Below are positions 25,886 through 34,323 of a stretch of 64,000 nucleotides of DNA, one piece after another (the first letter of the stretch is position 1; the number at the start of each line of letters is the position of its first letter). The notes beneath the pieces were generated by a model. It was not told where the DNA came from. It made no database searches and saw nothing but the letters and a program-made list of their open reading frames with translations. Location of the stretch: positions 43,184 through 107,183 of the forward strand of contig NZ_RYDL01000008.1 in assembly GCF_003968755.1 (NCBI RefSeq), read 5' to 3'. The stretch is from Flavobacterium sp. RSP15. Its GTDB lineage: Bacteria; Bacteroidota; Bacteroidia; Flavobacteriales; Flavobacteriaceae. The position numbers and the translations under genes are program-made.

Positions 25886-26617
25886 TTACAGGCTCGTGTA
25901 ACGATTTTTGAGTGCAGGTTTCTCAAAAGTGGCATCAAAAAGAATGGCAAAATATTTCAGGATTTTTTCTTTGACTTCTTGTTCATTCACTTTGGCTACG
26001 CCTAGTTCTACGTTCAAAGAAGTTACGGCTTTACCGCGAATCCCACAGGGAATAATATTGTCAAAATAACCCAAATCAGCATTTACGTTTAAAGCAAATC
26101 CGTGCATAGTGACCCAACGGGAAGCGCGAACGCCCATTGCACAAATTTTTCTGGCAAATGGTGTTCCTGCGCCTAACCAAACACCGGTTTCGCCTTCGCT
26201 TCTGCCACAAACAATTCCATATTCTTCAAGGGTAAGAATAATAGCTTCCTCCAGAAACCGTAGGTATTTATGAATATCCGTAAAAAAATTTTCTAAGTCT
26301 ATAATAGGATACCCTACGATTTGTCCAGGTCCGTGATAGGTAATATCGCCACCACGATTGATTTTATAAAAAGTAGCTCCTTTAGCTTCCAATTGTTTTT
26401 CAGACAAAAGTAAATTACTTAAATCACCACTTTTGCCTAATGTATATACATGCGGATGTGCTACAAAAAGGAAATAATTGGGTGTTTGTAAACTCGTTTC
26501 TTCTCTCCTATTTTTAATTTTTAAGTCAACTATCTCTTTGAACAATTCTTCTTGGTATTCCCAAGTTTCTTTGTAATCTTTAGTTCCTAAATCTTGAAGT
26601 TGGATGTTTTTATTCAT
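25886..26617 (-). CDS. lipB: Octanoyltransferase LipB
   Basis: A 243-residue enzyme that moves the octanoyl group from acyl carrier protein to lipoyl domains. Motifs seen: RGGDITYHGPGQ, the substrate lysine region ARKICAMGVR, WVTMHGFALNVN, and the catalytic cysteine in IIPCGIRGKAVTSL. A 23-bp palindrome-bearing repeat begins only 3 bases upstream of the ATG, so the leader and ribosome-binding region of lipB consist of repeat DNA. lipA is not in view. Confidence 0.95.
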   Translation of the reverse strand: MNKNIQLQDLGTKDYKETWEYQEELFKEIVDLKIKNRREETSLQTPNYFLFVAHPHVYTLGKSGDLSNLLLSEKQLEAKGATFYKINRGGDITYHGPGQIVGYPIIDLENFFTDIHKYLRFLEEAIILTLEEYGIVCGRSEGETGVWLGAGTPFARKICAMGVRASRWVTMHGFALNVNADLGYFDNIIPCGIRGKAVTSLNVELGVAKVNEQEVKEKILKYFAILFDATFEKPALKNRYTSL

Positions 26618-26620
26618 GTG

Positions 26621-26643
26621 TCATTGCGAGGAACGAAGCAATC
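26621..26643 (-). repeat. 23-bp dispersed repeat at the lipB start
   Basis: The same 23 bases occur exactly, in reverse orientation, at 42331-42353. The element contains a short self-complementary core (TTGCGAGGAACGAAGCAA). Here it sits just before the lipB ATG. Confidence 0.85.
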
Positions 26644-26860
26644 CTATTTCGTTCACTTATTTTTGAATGACAAAGGTACAACGTTTTGAGTTTACTGTTT
26701 TTTCCTATAAGGTTTTTTTTCAAACCTTGCAGGTAAGATATAAAATTATGAATCAAAAATAATTAGTCTCGGACTTGAACTAATTTCGATGTTTTATCAT
26801 TGCGCCAAAAAAGTCACCTACAAGATTTGAAAAAACCATTGAAGGATTAACTCATATTTC
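26644..26860. other. Intergenic stretch upstream of lipB
   Basis: 217 bases with no gene seen. It lies between the lipB-proximal repeat and an inverted REP pair. Confidence 0.3.
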
Positions 26861-26920
26861 TGTCAAGTTGAGCGCAGTCGAGACTAACCAAATGAGTCTC
26901 GACTGCGCTCGACTTGACCA
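26861..26920. repeat. Inverted REP pair (GAGCGCAGTCGAGACT type)
   Basis: Two copies of a 25-bp GC-rich unit face each other (26861-26885 and 26895-26920) with a 9-base loop and near-perfect pairing. A second pair with the same unit lies at 44419-44502. It contrasts sharply with the AT-rich surroundings. It could act as an mRNA stem or bidirectional transcription stop. Confidence 0.88.
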
Positions 26921-26947
26921 TAAGGCGATTATTTAAGTTCAATATTA

Positions 26948-27672
26948 TTATTCCAAAACAACTTCAAGATTTATACTCTCCGGGTTTTTAAACAATCTGT
27001 GATTAGAAATTGCATTTCCAGTGCTTTTTTGTCATCGCTTATTTTTGAATTTATATTTGAACCCGATTTTATTTTTCGAGGAAAATGATATTTCAAAACA
27101 TAAGACTGCGTAATTTTGAATTTAGAAACTTGCGTTTGGGTCCTTTAATCTTATCCTGTTGTCTTTTTAGTTCAACTGCATTTGTTATTTTTACTATTCT
27201 CCTGAAAACACTTGCATCAAAAGCATAGTTCACACTGTAATAATGTTCTTCGGCAACCAGTGCGTAATTATTTTCTATATCATCCGCCTATTCTTCGGTT
27301 TTGTATAAATCCGCAACTTCGGTTATTGTATTGAGTTTTTGACTGATTATTATGCAAAATTCTTTCTCGAAGGAACTTTTCTTACTATGGACTTTTACCG
27401 TAATAATTTTTTTAAAAATGGCTTTTTCGGATGCTGGTAATTTGGAAAAACTTCTCGGAATTTTTGGTTATCAGATCTTTAAAAACATAAGTTGTATCAA
27501 GAAAAACGTCTTCTTTGGAGTGATTTTCAGCTATAAATTACATACAACGATGTTCATCGCGGAGTAATTCTGTTTCAATTTTTCCGGTTCCGTCTTGGTT
27601 TAGACAAATGGTTTCTTATACTTGGCAACTGATCAAAAATAATACTAAAAGCAGTAAATCGTGTTTTTCCAT
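26948..27672 (-). pseudogene. Decayed lipoprotein gene of unknown function
   Basis: Read on the minus strand from ATG 27672, the DNA encodes MEKHDLLLLVLFLISCQV, a lipoprotein signal with lipobox cysteine. Recognisable coding pieces follow with several stops and frameshifts: LNQDGTGKIETELLRDE, KEDVFLDTTYVFKDLITK, ADDIENNYALVAEEHYY, VFRRIVKITNAVELKRQQDK, and finally DKKALEMQFLITDCLKNPES before TAA 26950-26948. The intact protein would be about 240 residues. It resembles conserved flavobacterial lipoproteins I have seen as hypothetical proteins; no function is known to me. Confidence 0.75.
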
Positions 27673-27757
27673 TTGGTAATTTAAAATACTTATTGGTTTC
27701 TATATATGTTATTTGTACTATTTTTCATGTTGATTTAAAAAAATAAAAGTCGTAGCA

Positions 27758-27834
27758 TAGCCCCGATAGCAGTGGCATCCTTTTTTTCTTGTTTTTTTTT
27801 GAACAAGGAAAAAAGATAGAACGAATAGCGGGAC
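27758..27834 (+). repeat. End-conserved hairpin repeat, copy A
   Basis: The left end is TAGCCCCGATAGCAGTGGCA and the right end ACGAATAGCGGGA. The core pairs CTTGTT with AACAAG inside poly-T/poly-A flanks. Related ends with a different core occur at 42414-42605, 49317-49456 and 62657-62739. Here it lies in the lysS upstream region. Confidence 0.75.
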
Positions 27835-27911
27835 GGATCGTCTTGAAGAAACAAAATATTCTGCTCCAAAAAACGGTACATTTTAAACTTTAAATTTTAA
27901 AACTTATATAG

Positions 27912-27919
27912 TATCTTTG
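27912..27919 (+). promoter_or_regulatory. Candidate -7 box for lysS
   Basis: TATCTTTG matches TAnnTTTG, 21 bases before the lysS ATG. The -33 position is AT-rich without an exact TTTG. Confidence 0.5.
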
Positions 27920-27940
27920 CGCTCTTAAAATCAGCATAAA

Positions 27941-29650
27941 ATGGCATTATCCGAACAAGAAATATTACGTAGAGAAGCACTTACAGAATTACGCAATTTA
28001 GGTATTGAGCCTTATCCTGCAGCCGAATTTATTACAACCGCATATTCTAGCGAAATCCTAGCTGATTTTGCAAAATACGAAGGTAAGGAAGTGGTTTTAG
28101 CAGGTCGTTTGATGGGGAAGCGTATCATGGGAAAGGCGTCATTTGCCGAATTGAAAGATGCTGAAGGGCGTATTCAAATCTATGTTTCGAGAGATGATAT
28201 TTCGACAGATGAGGAGAAAACCATGTATAATGTCGTTTTCAAAAAACTGTTGGATATTGGCGATTTTATTGGGATTCGCGGAACGGTTTTCAAAACGCAA
28301 GTGGGAGAAATATCGGTTCATGTTTATGGATTAACAGTTTTGGCCAAAGCCTTGAAACCACTTCCTGTTGTAAAAACGGATGCTGATGGTAAAACACACG
28401 ATGCTTTTGCTGATCCGGAACAAAGATACCGTCGTCGGTACGTGGATTTGACCGTGAATGATCATGTAAAAGAAACGTTTATCAAAAGAACAAAATTGTT
28501 CAATGCAATGCGTTCTTTTTTTAATGACAAGGGATATCTTGAAGTAGAAACGCCTGTTTTGCAACCAATTCCCGGTGGTGCTGCAGCGCGTCCTTTTATC
28601 ACGCATCACAACTCGCTTGATATGCCTTTATACATGCGTATTGCGAATGAATTATACTTAAAAAGATTGATTGTTGGTGGTTTTGAAGGGGTTTATGAGT
28701 TTTCGAAAAATTTTCGTAACGAAGGAATGGACCGTACCCACAACCCAGAATTTACTGCCATGGAAATATATGTAGCCTACAAAGACTACAACTGGATGAT
28801 GAAATTTGCCGAAGACCTTTTAGAACATTGCGCGATTGCTGTAAATGGAAGCTCGGAAGTTACTTTTGGAGAACATACCATTAATTTTAAAGCGCCTTAC
28901 GCCAGAGTGACAATGACGGACTCTATCAAACATTTTACTGGATTTGATATTTCAGGAAAAAGTGAAACAGCGTTATTTGATGCTGCCAGAGGAATGGGAA
29001 TTGATGTAGATGCAACCATGGGGAAAGGGAAACTGATTGATGAGATTTTTGGCGCGAAATGCGAAGGAAATTACATTCAGCCTACTTACATCACGGATTA
29101 CCCAAAGGAAATGTCTCCGCTTTGCAAGCAACACCGTGACAATCCAGAATTGACAGAACGTTTTGAATTGATGGTTTGCGGAAAAGAAGTGGCAAACGCT
29201 TATTCTGAGTTGAATGACCCAATTGACCAAAGAGCCCGTTTTGAAGACCAAATGAGATTGGCTGAAAAAGGAGATGATGAAGCAACCGGAATAATTGATG
29301 AAGATTTCTTGAGAGCATTAGAATACGGAATGCCTCCAACATCCGGAATGGGAATTGGAATGGATCGATTGATTATGTATTTGACAAATAATGCTTCTAT
29401 CCAGGAAGTGTTGTTGTTCCCGCAAATGCGCCCAGAAAAAACTCAAGTTAAAATTGAATTGGAAGACGATGAGAAATTGATTATTGACCTTTTGAAAGTC
29501 AATGAAAACCAAATGGATTTTGGTTTACTAAAAATCAAATCGGAACTGAGCGGTAAAAAATGGGATAAAGCAATGAAAAATTTATCTTCTTTAGGATTGA
29601 CCGAAGTTGTGGTAAATGGCGACAGCAAAGCGTGTCGATTGAAATCCTAA
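27941..29650 (+). CDS. lysS: Lysyl-tRNA synthetase (class II)
   Basis: A 569-residue enzyme that charges tRNA-Lys. It has an N-terminal OB-fold anticodon-binding domain (about 50-160), then the class II catalytic core with motif 2 (FRNEGMDRTHNPEFT) and motif 3 (GMGIGMDRLIMYL), ending in LLFPQMRPE. A C-terminal extension of about 70 residues beyond the E. coli length (505) is usual in Bacteroidota. It stands alone between a -7 box and a strong terminator. Confidence 0.97.
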   Translation: MALSEQEILRREALTELRNLGIEPYPAAEFITTAYSSEILADFAKYEGKEVVLAGRLMGKRIMGKASFAELKDAEGRIQIYVSRDDISTDEEKTMYNVVFKKLLDIGDFIGIRGTVFKTQVGEISVHVYGLTVLAKALKPLPVVKTDADGKTHDAFADPEQRYRRRYVDLTVNDHVKETFIKRTKLFNAMRSFFNDKGYLEVETPVLQPIPGGAAARPFITHHNSLDMPLYMRIANELYLKRLIVGGFEGVYEFSKNFRNEGMDRTHNPEFTAMEIYVAYKDYNWMMKFAEDLLEHCAIAVNGSSEVTFGEHTINFKAPYARVTMTDSIKHFTGFDISGKSETALFDAARGMGIDVDATMGKGKLIDEIFGAKCEGNYIQPTYITDYPKEMSPLCKQHRDNPELTERFELMVCGKEVANAYSELNDPIDQRARFEDQMRLAEKGDDEATGIIDEDFLRALEYGMPPTSGMGIGMDRLIMYLTNNASIQEVLLFPQMRPEKTQVKIELEDDEKLIIDLLKVNENQMDFGLLKIKSELSGKKWDKAMKNLSSLGLTEVVVNGDSKACRLKS

Positions 29651-29679
29651 GTGTATTATAGAGCTATATTTATAAAAAT

Positions 29680-29706
29680 GGAGCTTCAAATTGAAGCTCC
29701 TTTTTT
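29680..29706 (+). terminator. Rho-independent terminator of lysS
   Basis: Stem GGAGCTTC/GAAGCTCC with loop AAATT, followed by TTTTTT, 30 bases after the stop. Confidence 0.9.
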
Positions 29707-29801
29707 ATAAATACTATTATTTTTTATGACTGTCCGTAACTAATCCCAAGTTGTTTCTAAATCAGTAATCATCAATCTAACCCGATATCGCGGATTTGAT
29801 A

Positions 29802-29916
29802 GCGGATTTGCAATCCGTGCCCACAAACATAAGCCACAACAGCAAATAATTAAAGTTATTATTTCTTTATATTTTTAAAATATAAAAAACTTTACGGGCA
29901 CGAATTGGAAATCCGC
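29802..29916. repeat. 21-bp inverted repeat pair around an AT-rich core
   Basis: The unit at 29802-29822 (GCGGATTTGCAATCCG…) and the reverse complement of 29896-29916 agree at 19 of 21 positions. The left arm itself can fold (GGATT-TGC-AATCC). The 73 bases between are very AT-rich. This looks like a REP pair or a small MITE inserted beside the following coding relic. Confidence 0.75.
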
Positions 29917-30099
29917 GTGCGCTGTTACTTCCGTTTTGAAATTTTCAAATTGTTCCTTCTCGATTTTGTTTGCCAAATTCAGATAAGAAGTGATGCGTTC
30001 TGCGCGGTAATCCTCTGTTTTTTGAGTAATTCCCTGCTACGACAAATCGAATTTCCTGCTATAAAAAGCATTCATTTTTTCGATAAGTACGTCATCCAT
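29875..30099 (-). pseudogene. Coding-like relic of unknown protein
   Basis: On the minus strand from ATG 30099 there is a frame with one internal TAG that reads MDDVLIEKMNAFYSRKFDLS, then QGITQKTEDYRAERITSYLN, LANKIEKEQFENFKTEV. It then runs into the REP-like arm at 29916 and stops at TAA 29877-29875. The amphipathic, charged character looks like real coding sequence truncated by the repeat. I do not recognise the family. Confidence 0.35.
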
Positions 30100-30436
30100 A
30101 ATAGAAATAATGGATGAAATTCCATATTCCACACTCGTAGCAGACTATCCATAATGTAAGTATGTCCTTACAATATGGATATAAAAAGTATGAAGTAGTT
30201 TACATGTTGTCATGCTAAAATGATTTAATAAATAAGCCACAAAGTTCGAGAAACATAACCGGATTAAAACGGATAAATATCATGCTTTTGTATCGCTGAA
30301 ATTTCTTTTTTTAGAATGCTGGAGTACCGAAAAATCGGATTAAAGTATTCTTCGAATTTAAATATTAAACCCAAAATTTTGTTAATGATTAAACTTTTAA
30401 ATAAGAACCCGGTCTTATATACTTAAAACAAAACAA
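30100..30436. other. Intergenic stretch with a 15-bp inverted repeat
   Basis: At 30146-30181 TATCCATAATGTAAG pairs with its complement across a 6-base loop (one mismatch). It is AT-closed and without a T-run. Nothing else is recognised up to the Spy-like gene. Confidence 0.55.
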
Positions 30437-30901
30437 ATGAAAAAATTATTTATCGTTGCATTATTAGTTGTCGGAATGACAAGCTTTGCACAAGAAAAAG
30501 AAGTAAGACCGGCAAGAGCTCAAATGGGGCAATTAACTCCTGATCAAAGAAATCAACTGCAGTTAAAAAAGATGACTTTGGAATTAGATTTGAATGCTTC
30601 ACAGCAAAAAGAAATGAGAACAATCCTCGCGGAACAAAGCACTAAAAGAGAAGCTAAAATGGCCGAACGAAAAGCTAACAAAGATTCGGCTAAAAAACGG
30701 CTTACCTCTGATGAACTTTTTGCTAAAAAAAGCCAAATGTTAGATGAACAAATTGTGATGAAAGAGAGAATGAAAAAAATTCTTTCCTTAGACCAATATA
30801 AAAAATGGGATGACATAAAAGGGAAAAGACACAACCGAATAAAAAAAAGAATGGCATACCATCAGAATAGAAAACCAACAAAAATAGGCGATAAAAAATA
30901 A
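30437..30901 (+). CDS. Small periplasmic Spy/CpxP-like (LTxxQ-type) protein
   Basis: A 154-residue protein with a signal peptide (cleavage after SFA, about residue 18). The rest is highly charged and helical, with the repeated pattern typical of Spy/CpxP relatives: LTPDQRNQLQLKKMTLELDL followed by a LNASQQKEM-type helix and a second LSLDQYKKWDDI. Such proteins are periplasmic chaperone-like or metal/stress sensor proteins. The C-terminus is very basic. A single gene with no obvious partner; the exact role is unknown. Confidence 0.7.
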   Translation: MKKLFIVALLVVGMTSFAQEKEVRPARAQMGQLTPDQRNQLQLKKMTLELDLNASQQKEMRTILAEQSTKREAKMAERKANKDSAKKRLTSDELFAKKSQMLDEQIVMKERMKKILSLDQYKKWDDIKGKRHNRIKKRMAYHQNRKPTKIGDKK

Positions 30902-30912
30902 TCCATTTACTT

Positions 30913-31040
30913 GAAGTAAGTCAAAAGTTTAAACTTCATAAAGTCAAAAGAAACACTGTTGCAAACAGTAGTTTAAAATTAATCTGTTGCGTCATTTTGT
31001 CTAATTTTAAAACACGACATTATACAGTGGCTGTTACTTA
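30913..31040 (+). repeat. Dispersed 126-bp repeat, copy 3
   Basis: It has the same orientation and nearly the same core as copy 1 (19455-19580), including CTGTTGCGTCATTTTGTCTA. It contains a clean small stem ACTGT/ACAGT that is weaker in the other copies. It lies 11 bases after the Spy-like gene. Confidence 0.85.
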
Positions 31041-31056
31041 TTTCATTTTATTTCAT

Positions 31057-31116
31057 AAAAAAGCCCTGAAATAGTGTCTAATTTTTTAGAGGCAGTCTAT
31101 TTTCGGGGCTTTTTTT
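31057..31116 (-). terminator. Bidirectional terminator between the Spy-like gene and hemL
   Basis: AAAAAAGCCC pairs with GGGCTTTTTT around an inner stem (GAAATA/TATTTTC). It is directly after the hemL stop on the minus strand. The loop (CTAATTTTTTAGAGGCAGTC) resembles that of the hairpin at 56560-56596. Confidence 0.85.
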
Positions 31117-31119
31117 GGT

Positions 31120-32406
31120 TTAAAATGTTTTCGAAACTTTATCTATCGCTTGAATGGTAAAATCTAAATCAGCATACGTTAATGCATCCGTAATAAACCA
31201 TGTCTCATAGGCGGATGGCGCAATATAAATTCCTTCCTGCAATAATCCGTGAAAAAATTTCTTGAACGTTTCGTTGTCGCCGTTTGCAGCCGTTTGAAAG
31301 TCTACAACCGGAGCCGCGTCAAAGTGAATCGAAATCATTGAGCCAATAGTGTTGATTGTAAATGTAACATCATTTGCTTTCAGAACTTTATCGATTCCTG
31401 TAGCCAAATACGCTGTTTTTTCTTCTAGTCTTTTAAAAATAGTACGATCACTGTCTAAAGCTTGTAACATGGCTAATCCTGCGGCCATTGCCAATGGGTT
31501 TCCAGACAATGTTCCCGCCTGATATACAGGACCTAACGGAGCAAGATAGTTCATGATTTCTGCTCGGGCAGCAAAAGCACCGACAGGCAATCCTCCACCG
31601 ATTACTTTCCCAAAACAAACGATATCAGCCGTTACATGCAATAATTCCTGAACACCACCAGCGGCGAGTCTAAATCCGGTCATTACCTCATCAAAAATCA
31701 AGAGAATTCCGTTGTCAGTACACAATTGACGTAAGCCTTCTAAAAAGCCTTTATTAGGCGGAATACAACCCATATTCCCAGCAACAGGCTCAACGATTAT
31801 TGCTGCAATTTCATTTTTATTTGCTTCAATTAAAGTGGCTACGTTTTCTAAATCATTGTATCGTGCCAGCAAAGTATCTTTGGCCGTCCCTGCTGTTACA
31901 CCAGGACTGTTTGGCGAACCAAAAGTAATGGCTCCGCTTCCGGCTTGTATCAAAAACGAATCCGAATGTCCGTGGTAACAACCTGCAAATTTGATTATTT
32001 TATCTTTTTTTGTAAAACCACGAGCCAGCCGTACAGCGCTCATACAGGCTTCGGTACCAGAGTTTACAAATCTAATTTTATCAATATTTGGAACCATAGC
32101 AACGGCTAAAGCGGCAATTTGTGTTTCTAATTCTGTGGGCATCCCAAACGAGGTTCCCAACTTTGCTTTCTCTATCACGGCGTGTACAACCGGTTCGTAA
32201 GCGTGTCCTAAAATCATTGGCCCCCAAGAATTGATATAATCAATCAAACGGTTGCCATCTTCATCGTACAAATAAGCACCTTTGGCACTTTTGACAAAAA
32301 TAGGAGTTCCGCCCACTGCCTTAAACGCTCTTACGGGTGAATTTACGCCACCTGGAATTACTTTTTCTGCTTCAGCAAAAAGCTGACTACTTCTTTTATA
32401 TAACAT
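31120..32406 (-). CDS. hemL: Glutamate-1-semialdehyde 2,1-aminomutase
   Basis: A 428-residue PLP enzyme of the C5 haem pathway that makes 5-aminolevulinate. Class III aminotransferase features are visible: [16 protein letters not shown], the cofactor-stacking [19 protein letters not shown], and the PLP lysine in [16 protein letters not shown]. Length is exactly as expected. It is a single leftward gene with its own terminator. Confidence 0.97.
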   Translation of the reverse strand: MLYKRSSQLFAEAEKVIPGGVNSPVRAFKAVGGTPIFVKSAKGAYLYDEDGNRLIDYINSWGPMILGHAYEPVVHAVIEKAKLGTSFGMPTELETQIAALAVAMVPNIDKIRFVNSGTEACMSAVRLARGFTKKDKIIKFAGCYHGHSDSFLIQAGSGAITFGSPNSPGVTAGTAKDTLLARYNDLENVATLIEANKNEIAAIIVEPVAGNMGCIPPNKGFLEGLRQLCTDNGILLIFDEVMTGFRLAAGGVQELLHVTADIVCFGKVIGGGLPVGAFAARAEIMNYLAPLGPVYQAGTLSGNPLAMAAGLAMLQALDSDRTIFKRLEEKTAYLATGIDKVLKANDVTFTINTIGSMISIHFDAAPVVDFQTAANGDNETFKKFFHGLLQEGIYIAPSAYETWFITDALTYADLDFTIQAIDKVSKTF

Positions 32407-32438
32407 GTATGAAATTATGAATTATCGTTATTTTAAAA

Positions 32439-33353
32439 TTATTTTACTACCAGTTTTTGTCCAATAGAAAGGGCATTGTCCGAGAGGTTATTTTTTTGTT
32501 TTAAATCCTCAATCTTTAATTCGAATTTTTTCGAAATAGAATATAGCGTATCGCCTTTTTGAACCACATAGGAATCCAGCCCCTTAGGGATTGTATTTCT
32601 GGATTCAACCGTTAATTCTGCAATCATTTGTTTTTCATTGGACACATAATTAATATCTAGAACCTGATTGTCATATTCATGCAAATTGTAGCGTTCAATA
32701 TACGAAATCAATTTATCTGGATACTTAGGATCTGTGGCATATCCGGCGGCTTTTAAGCCTTTGGCCCAAGCTTTATAATCGCCTTTTGAGAATTCAAATA
32801 ATCCAGCATAGCGGCTTCTTCCTGTTAAAAATAAAGCGTGATCTTTAAATGATTCTGATGGATTGTCATATTTTCTAAAACATTCCTGTGCAGCATCGTC
32901 ATCATGCCTGATACTTTCACCTGTCCAGCCTACATGACATTTTATACCAAAATGATTGTTCGCATTTAAAGCCAAATTACCCCTCCCGGCACCAGACTCT
33001 AAAATGGCCTGTGCTAAAATAATACTTGCAGGAATACCATAATTCCTCATATTGCCCATTGCAATATCTTTGAATATGGAAACGTAGGTTACAATCACAT
33101 CATTTGTAACTATTGTTCTTGAAGTTGAAGCAATCTCTTCCGCTTCACTATTATTCAGCTCTTTACTTGATGCTTTTCCTGCGGTGGCACGTACTGTTTT
33201 GGTTTTCTTTTCATATCCCTTTTTAGCCGTCGTCGCAATTTTTGATTTTGAAGGCGCTTTTTTTGTAGTAACAATAAGTGGTCTAGTGGCATTACAACTC
33301 ACCAAAGTTATTAGTATAAATAGCAGTAGGATTTTCTTAATCATTGATCTCAA
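32439..33353 (-). CDS. Glucosaminidase (GH73-like) lipoprotein with C-terminal LysM domain
   Basis: A 304-residue peptidoglycan hydrolase. Lipobox Cys20 (LITLVSCNATRP) is followed by a basic Lys/Thr-rich linker, a glucosaminidase domain (about 90-225) with the catalytic Glu in AQAILESGAGRG and the family stretch NNHFGIKCH, and one LysM at the end (about 258-303, VQKGDTLYSISKKF). It likely cuts GlcNAc-MurNAc bonds during growth while attached to the outer membrane. It overlaps the end of the next upstream gene by 17 bases; an alternative start is Met4. Confidence 0.9.
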   Translation of the reverse strand: MRSMIKKILLLFILITLVSCNATRPLIVTTKKAPSKSKIATTAKKGYEKKTKTVRATAGKASSKELNNSEAEEIASTSRTIVTNDVIVTYVSIFKDIAMGNMRNYGIPASIILAQAILESGAGRGNLALNANNHFGIKCHVGWTGESIRHDDDAAQECFRKYDNPSESFKDHALFLTGRSRYAGLFEFSKGDYKAWAKGLKAAGYATDPKYPDKLISYIERYNLHEYDNQVLDINYVSNEKQMIAELTVESRNTIPKGLDSYVVQKGDTLYSISKKFELKIEDLKQKNNLSDNALSIGQKLVVK

Positions 33354-34281
33354 TTATTGGTAATTGTCTGTTCCGAAGTTTTATATTCATTCCCTGAATT
33401 CCCTGAATTCCACCAGTATGAATTAGTAAAATTTTTGATTGGGCAGGAAAATAGTTTTTTTGAATTAGTTCTATAACACCAAAAACCATCTTTCCCGTAT
33501 AAATTGGATCTAAAGGGATCTTATTTTGCTTATAAAATGAATTGATAAACCCTATTAATGCTTCATTAACTTTACCGTAGCCCCCAAAATGATAGTCTGT
33601 AATGAACTCCCAGTTTTCATTTTGTACAAAATTACGAATTTCTTCTTTCAAAAAATCGCCTTTTAAGGCCGGAAACCCTAAAATTTTTTGATGCGGCAAA
33701 GCACTGTTTATGATACCGGAAATGGTACCGCCAGTTCCTATCGCACAACAAATATAATCAAATTGAGCATCTTCCTGAGTTAGAATTTCTTCACATCCCT
33801 TGATGGCAAGTTCATTAGTCCCGCCCTCTGGCAGGAGATAAAAACGACCAAATTGTTGTTTTAATTTCTCCAAAAATGAGTCATCACTTTTTAACCTATA
33901 CGCGTCTCTTGAAATAAATTCCAGTTGCATTCCACAATTTTGAGCGAAAATTAATGTTGGATTCTCTGAGATTTTACTTTCTAATTCCTCACCACGGATA
34001 ATCCCGATGGTTTTAAATCCTTTTTCTTTTCCTGCATAAGCCACAGCGGCAATATGATTGGAAAAAGCACCTCCAAAAGTAAGCAATGTGGTCTGCTCGT
34101 TTTTTTTGGCTTCAAGCAAATTGTATTTCAGTTTTCTAAACTTATTTCCGGAAACAAAAGGATGGATCAAATCTTCTCGTTTGATGGTTACTGAAATAGA
34201 GTGCGGAAATGCTGTAATTACCTTTTGATTCAAACGAATATTTTTTAACACAAAGGTAAATTTATATATAAAAAAATGCAA
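33337..34281 (-). CDS. PLP-dependent ACC deaminase/D-cysteine desulfhydrase family protein
   Basis: A 314-residue fold-type II PLP enzyme. The PLP lysine lies in SGNKFRKLKYNL (about 45-56), followed by TFGGAFSNHIAAVAYAGKE and the phosphate loop CAIGTGGTISG. Members include 1-aminocyclopropane-1-carboxylate deaminases and D-cysteine desulfhydrases; sequence alone does not decide. The first 11 or so residues (MHFFIYKFTFV) are unlike the family, so translation may begin a little later. Coupled by overlap to the downstream glucosaminidase gene. Confidence 0.85.
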   Translation of the reverse strand: MHFFIYKFTFVLKNIRLNQKVITAFPHSISVTIKREDLIHPFVSGNKFRKLKYNLLEAKKNEQTTLLTFGGAFSNHIAAVAYAGKEKGFKTIGIIRGEELESKISENPTLIFAQNCGMQLEFISRDAYRLKSDDSFLEKLKQQFGRFYLLPEGGTNELAIKGCEEILTQEDAQFDYICCAIGTGGTISGIINSALPHQKILGFPALKGDFLKEEIRNFVQNENWEFITDYHFGGYGKVNEALIGFINSFYKQNKIPLDPIYTGKMVFGVIELIQKNYFPAQSKILLIHTGGIQGIQGMNIKLRNRQLPIIEIND

Positions 34282-34323
34282 CCTTTATAGATCGCATTTT
34301 GTATTAATTCTTTTCAAAAGGAT

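Noticed and set aside
28139..29628. Several minus-strand frames within lysS
   Set aside because: All are shadows of the strongly conserved lysyl-tRNA synthetase.
29905..30117. Plus-strand 70-codon frame
   Set aside because: The opposite strand of the same stretch reads as better protein-like sequence, although broken; the plus frame starts inside a REP arm.
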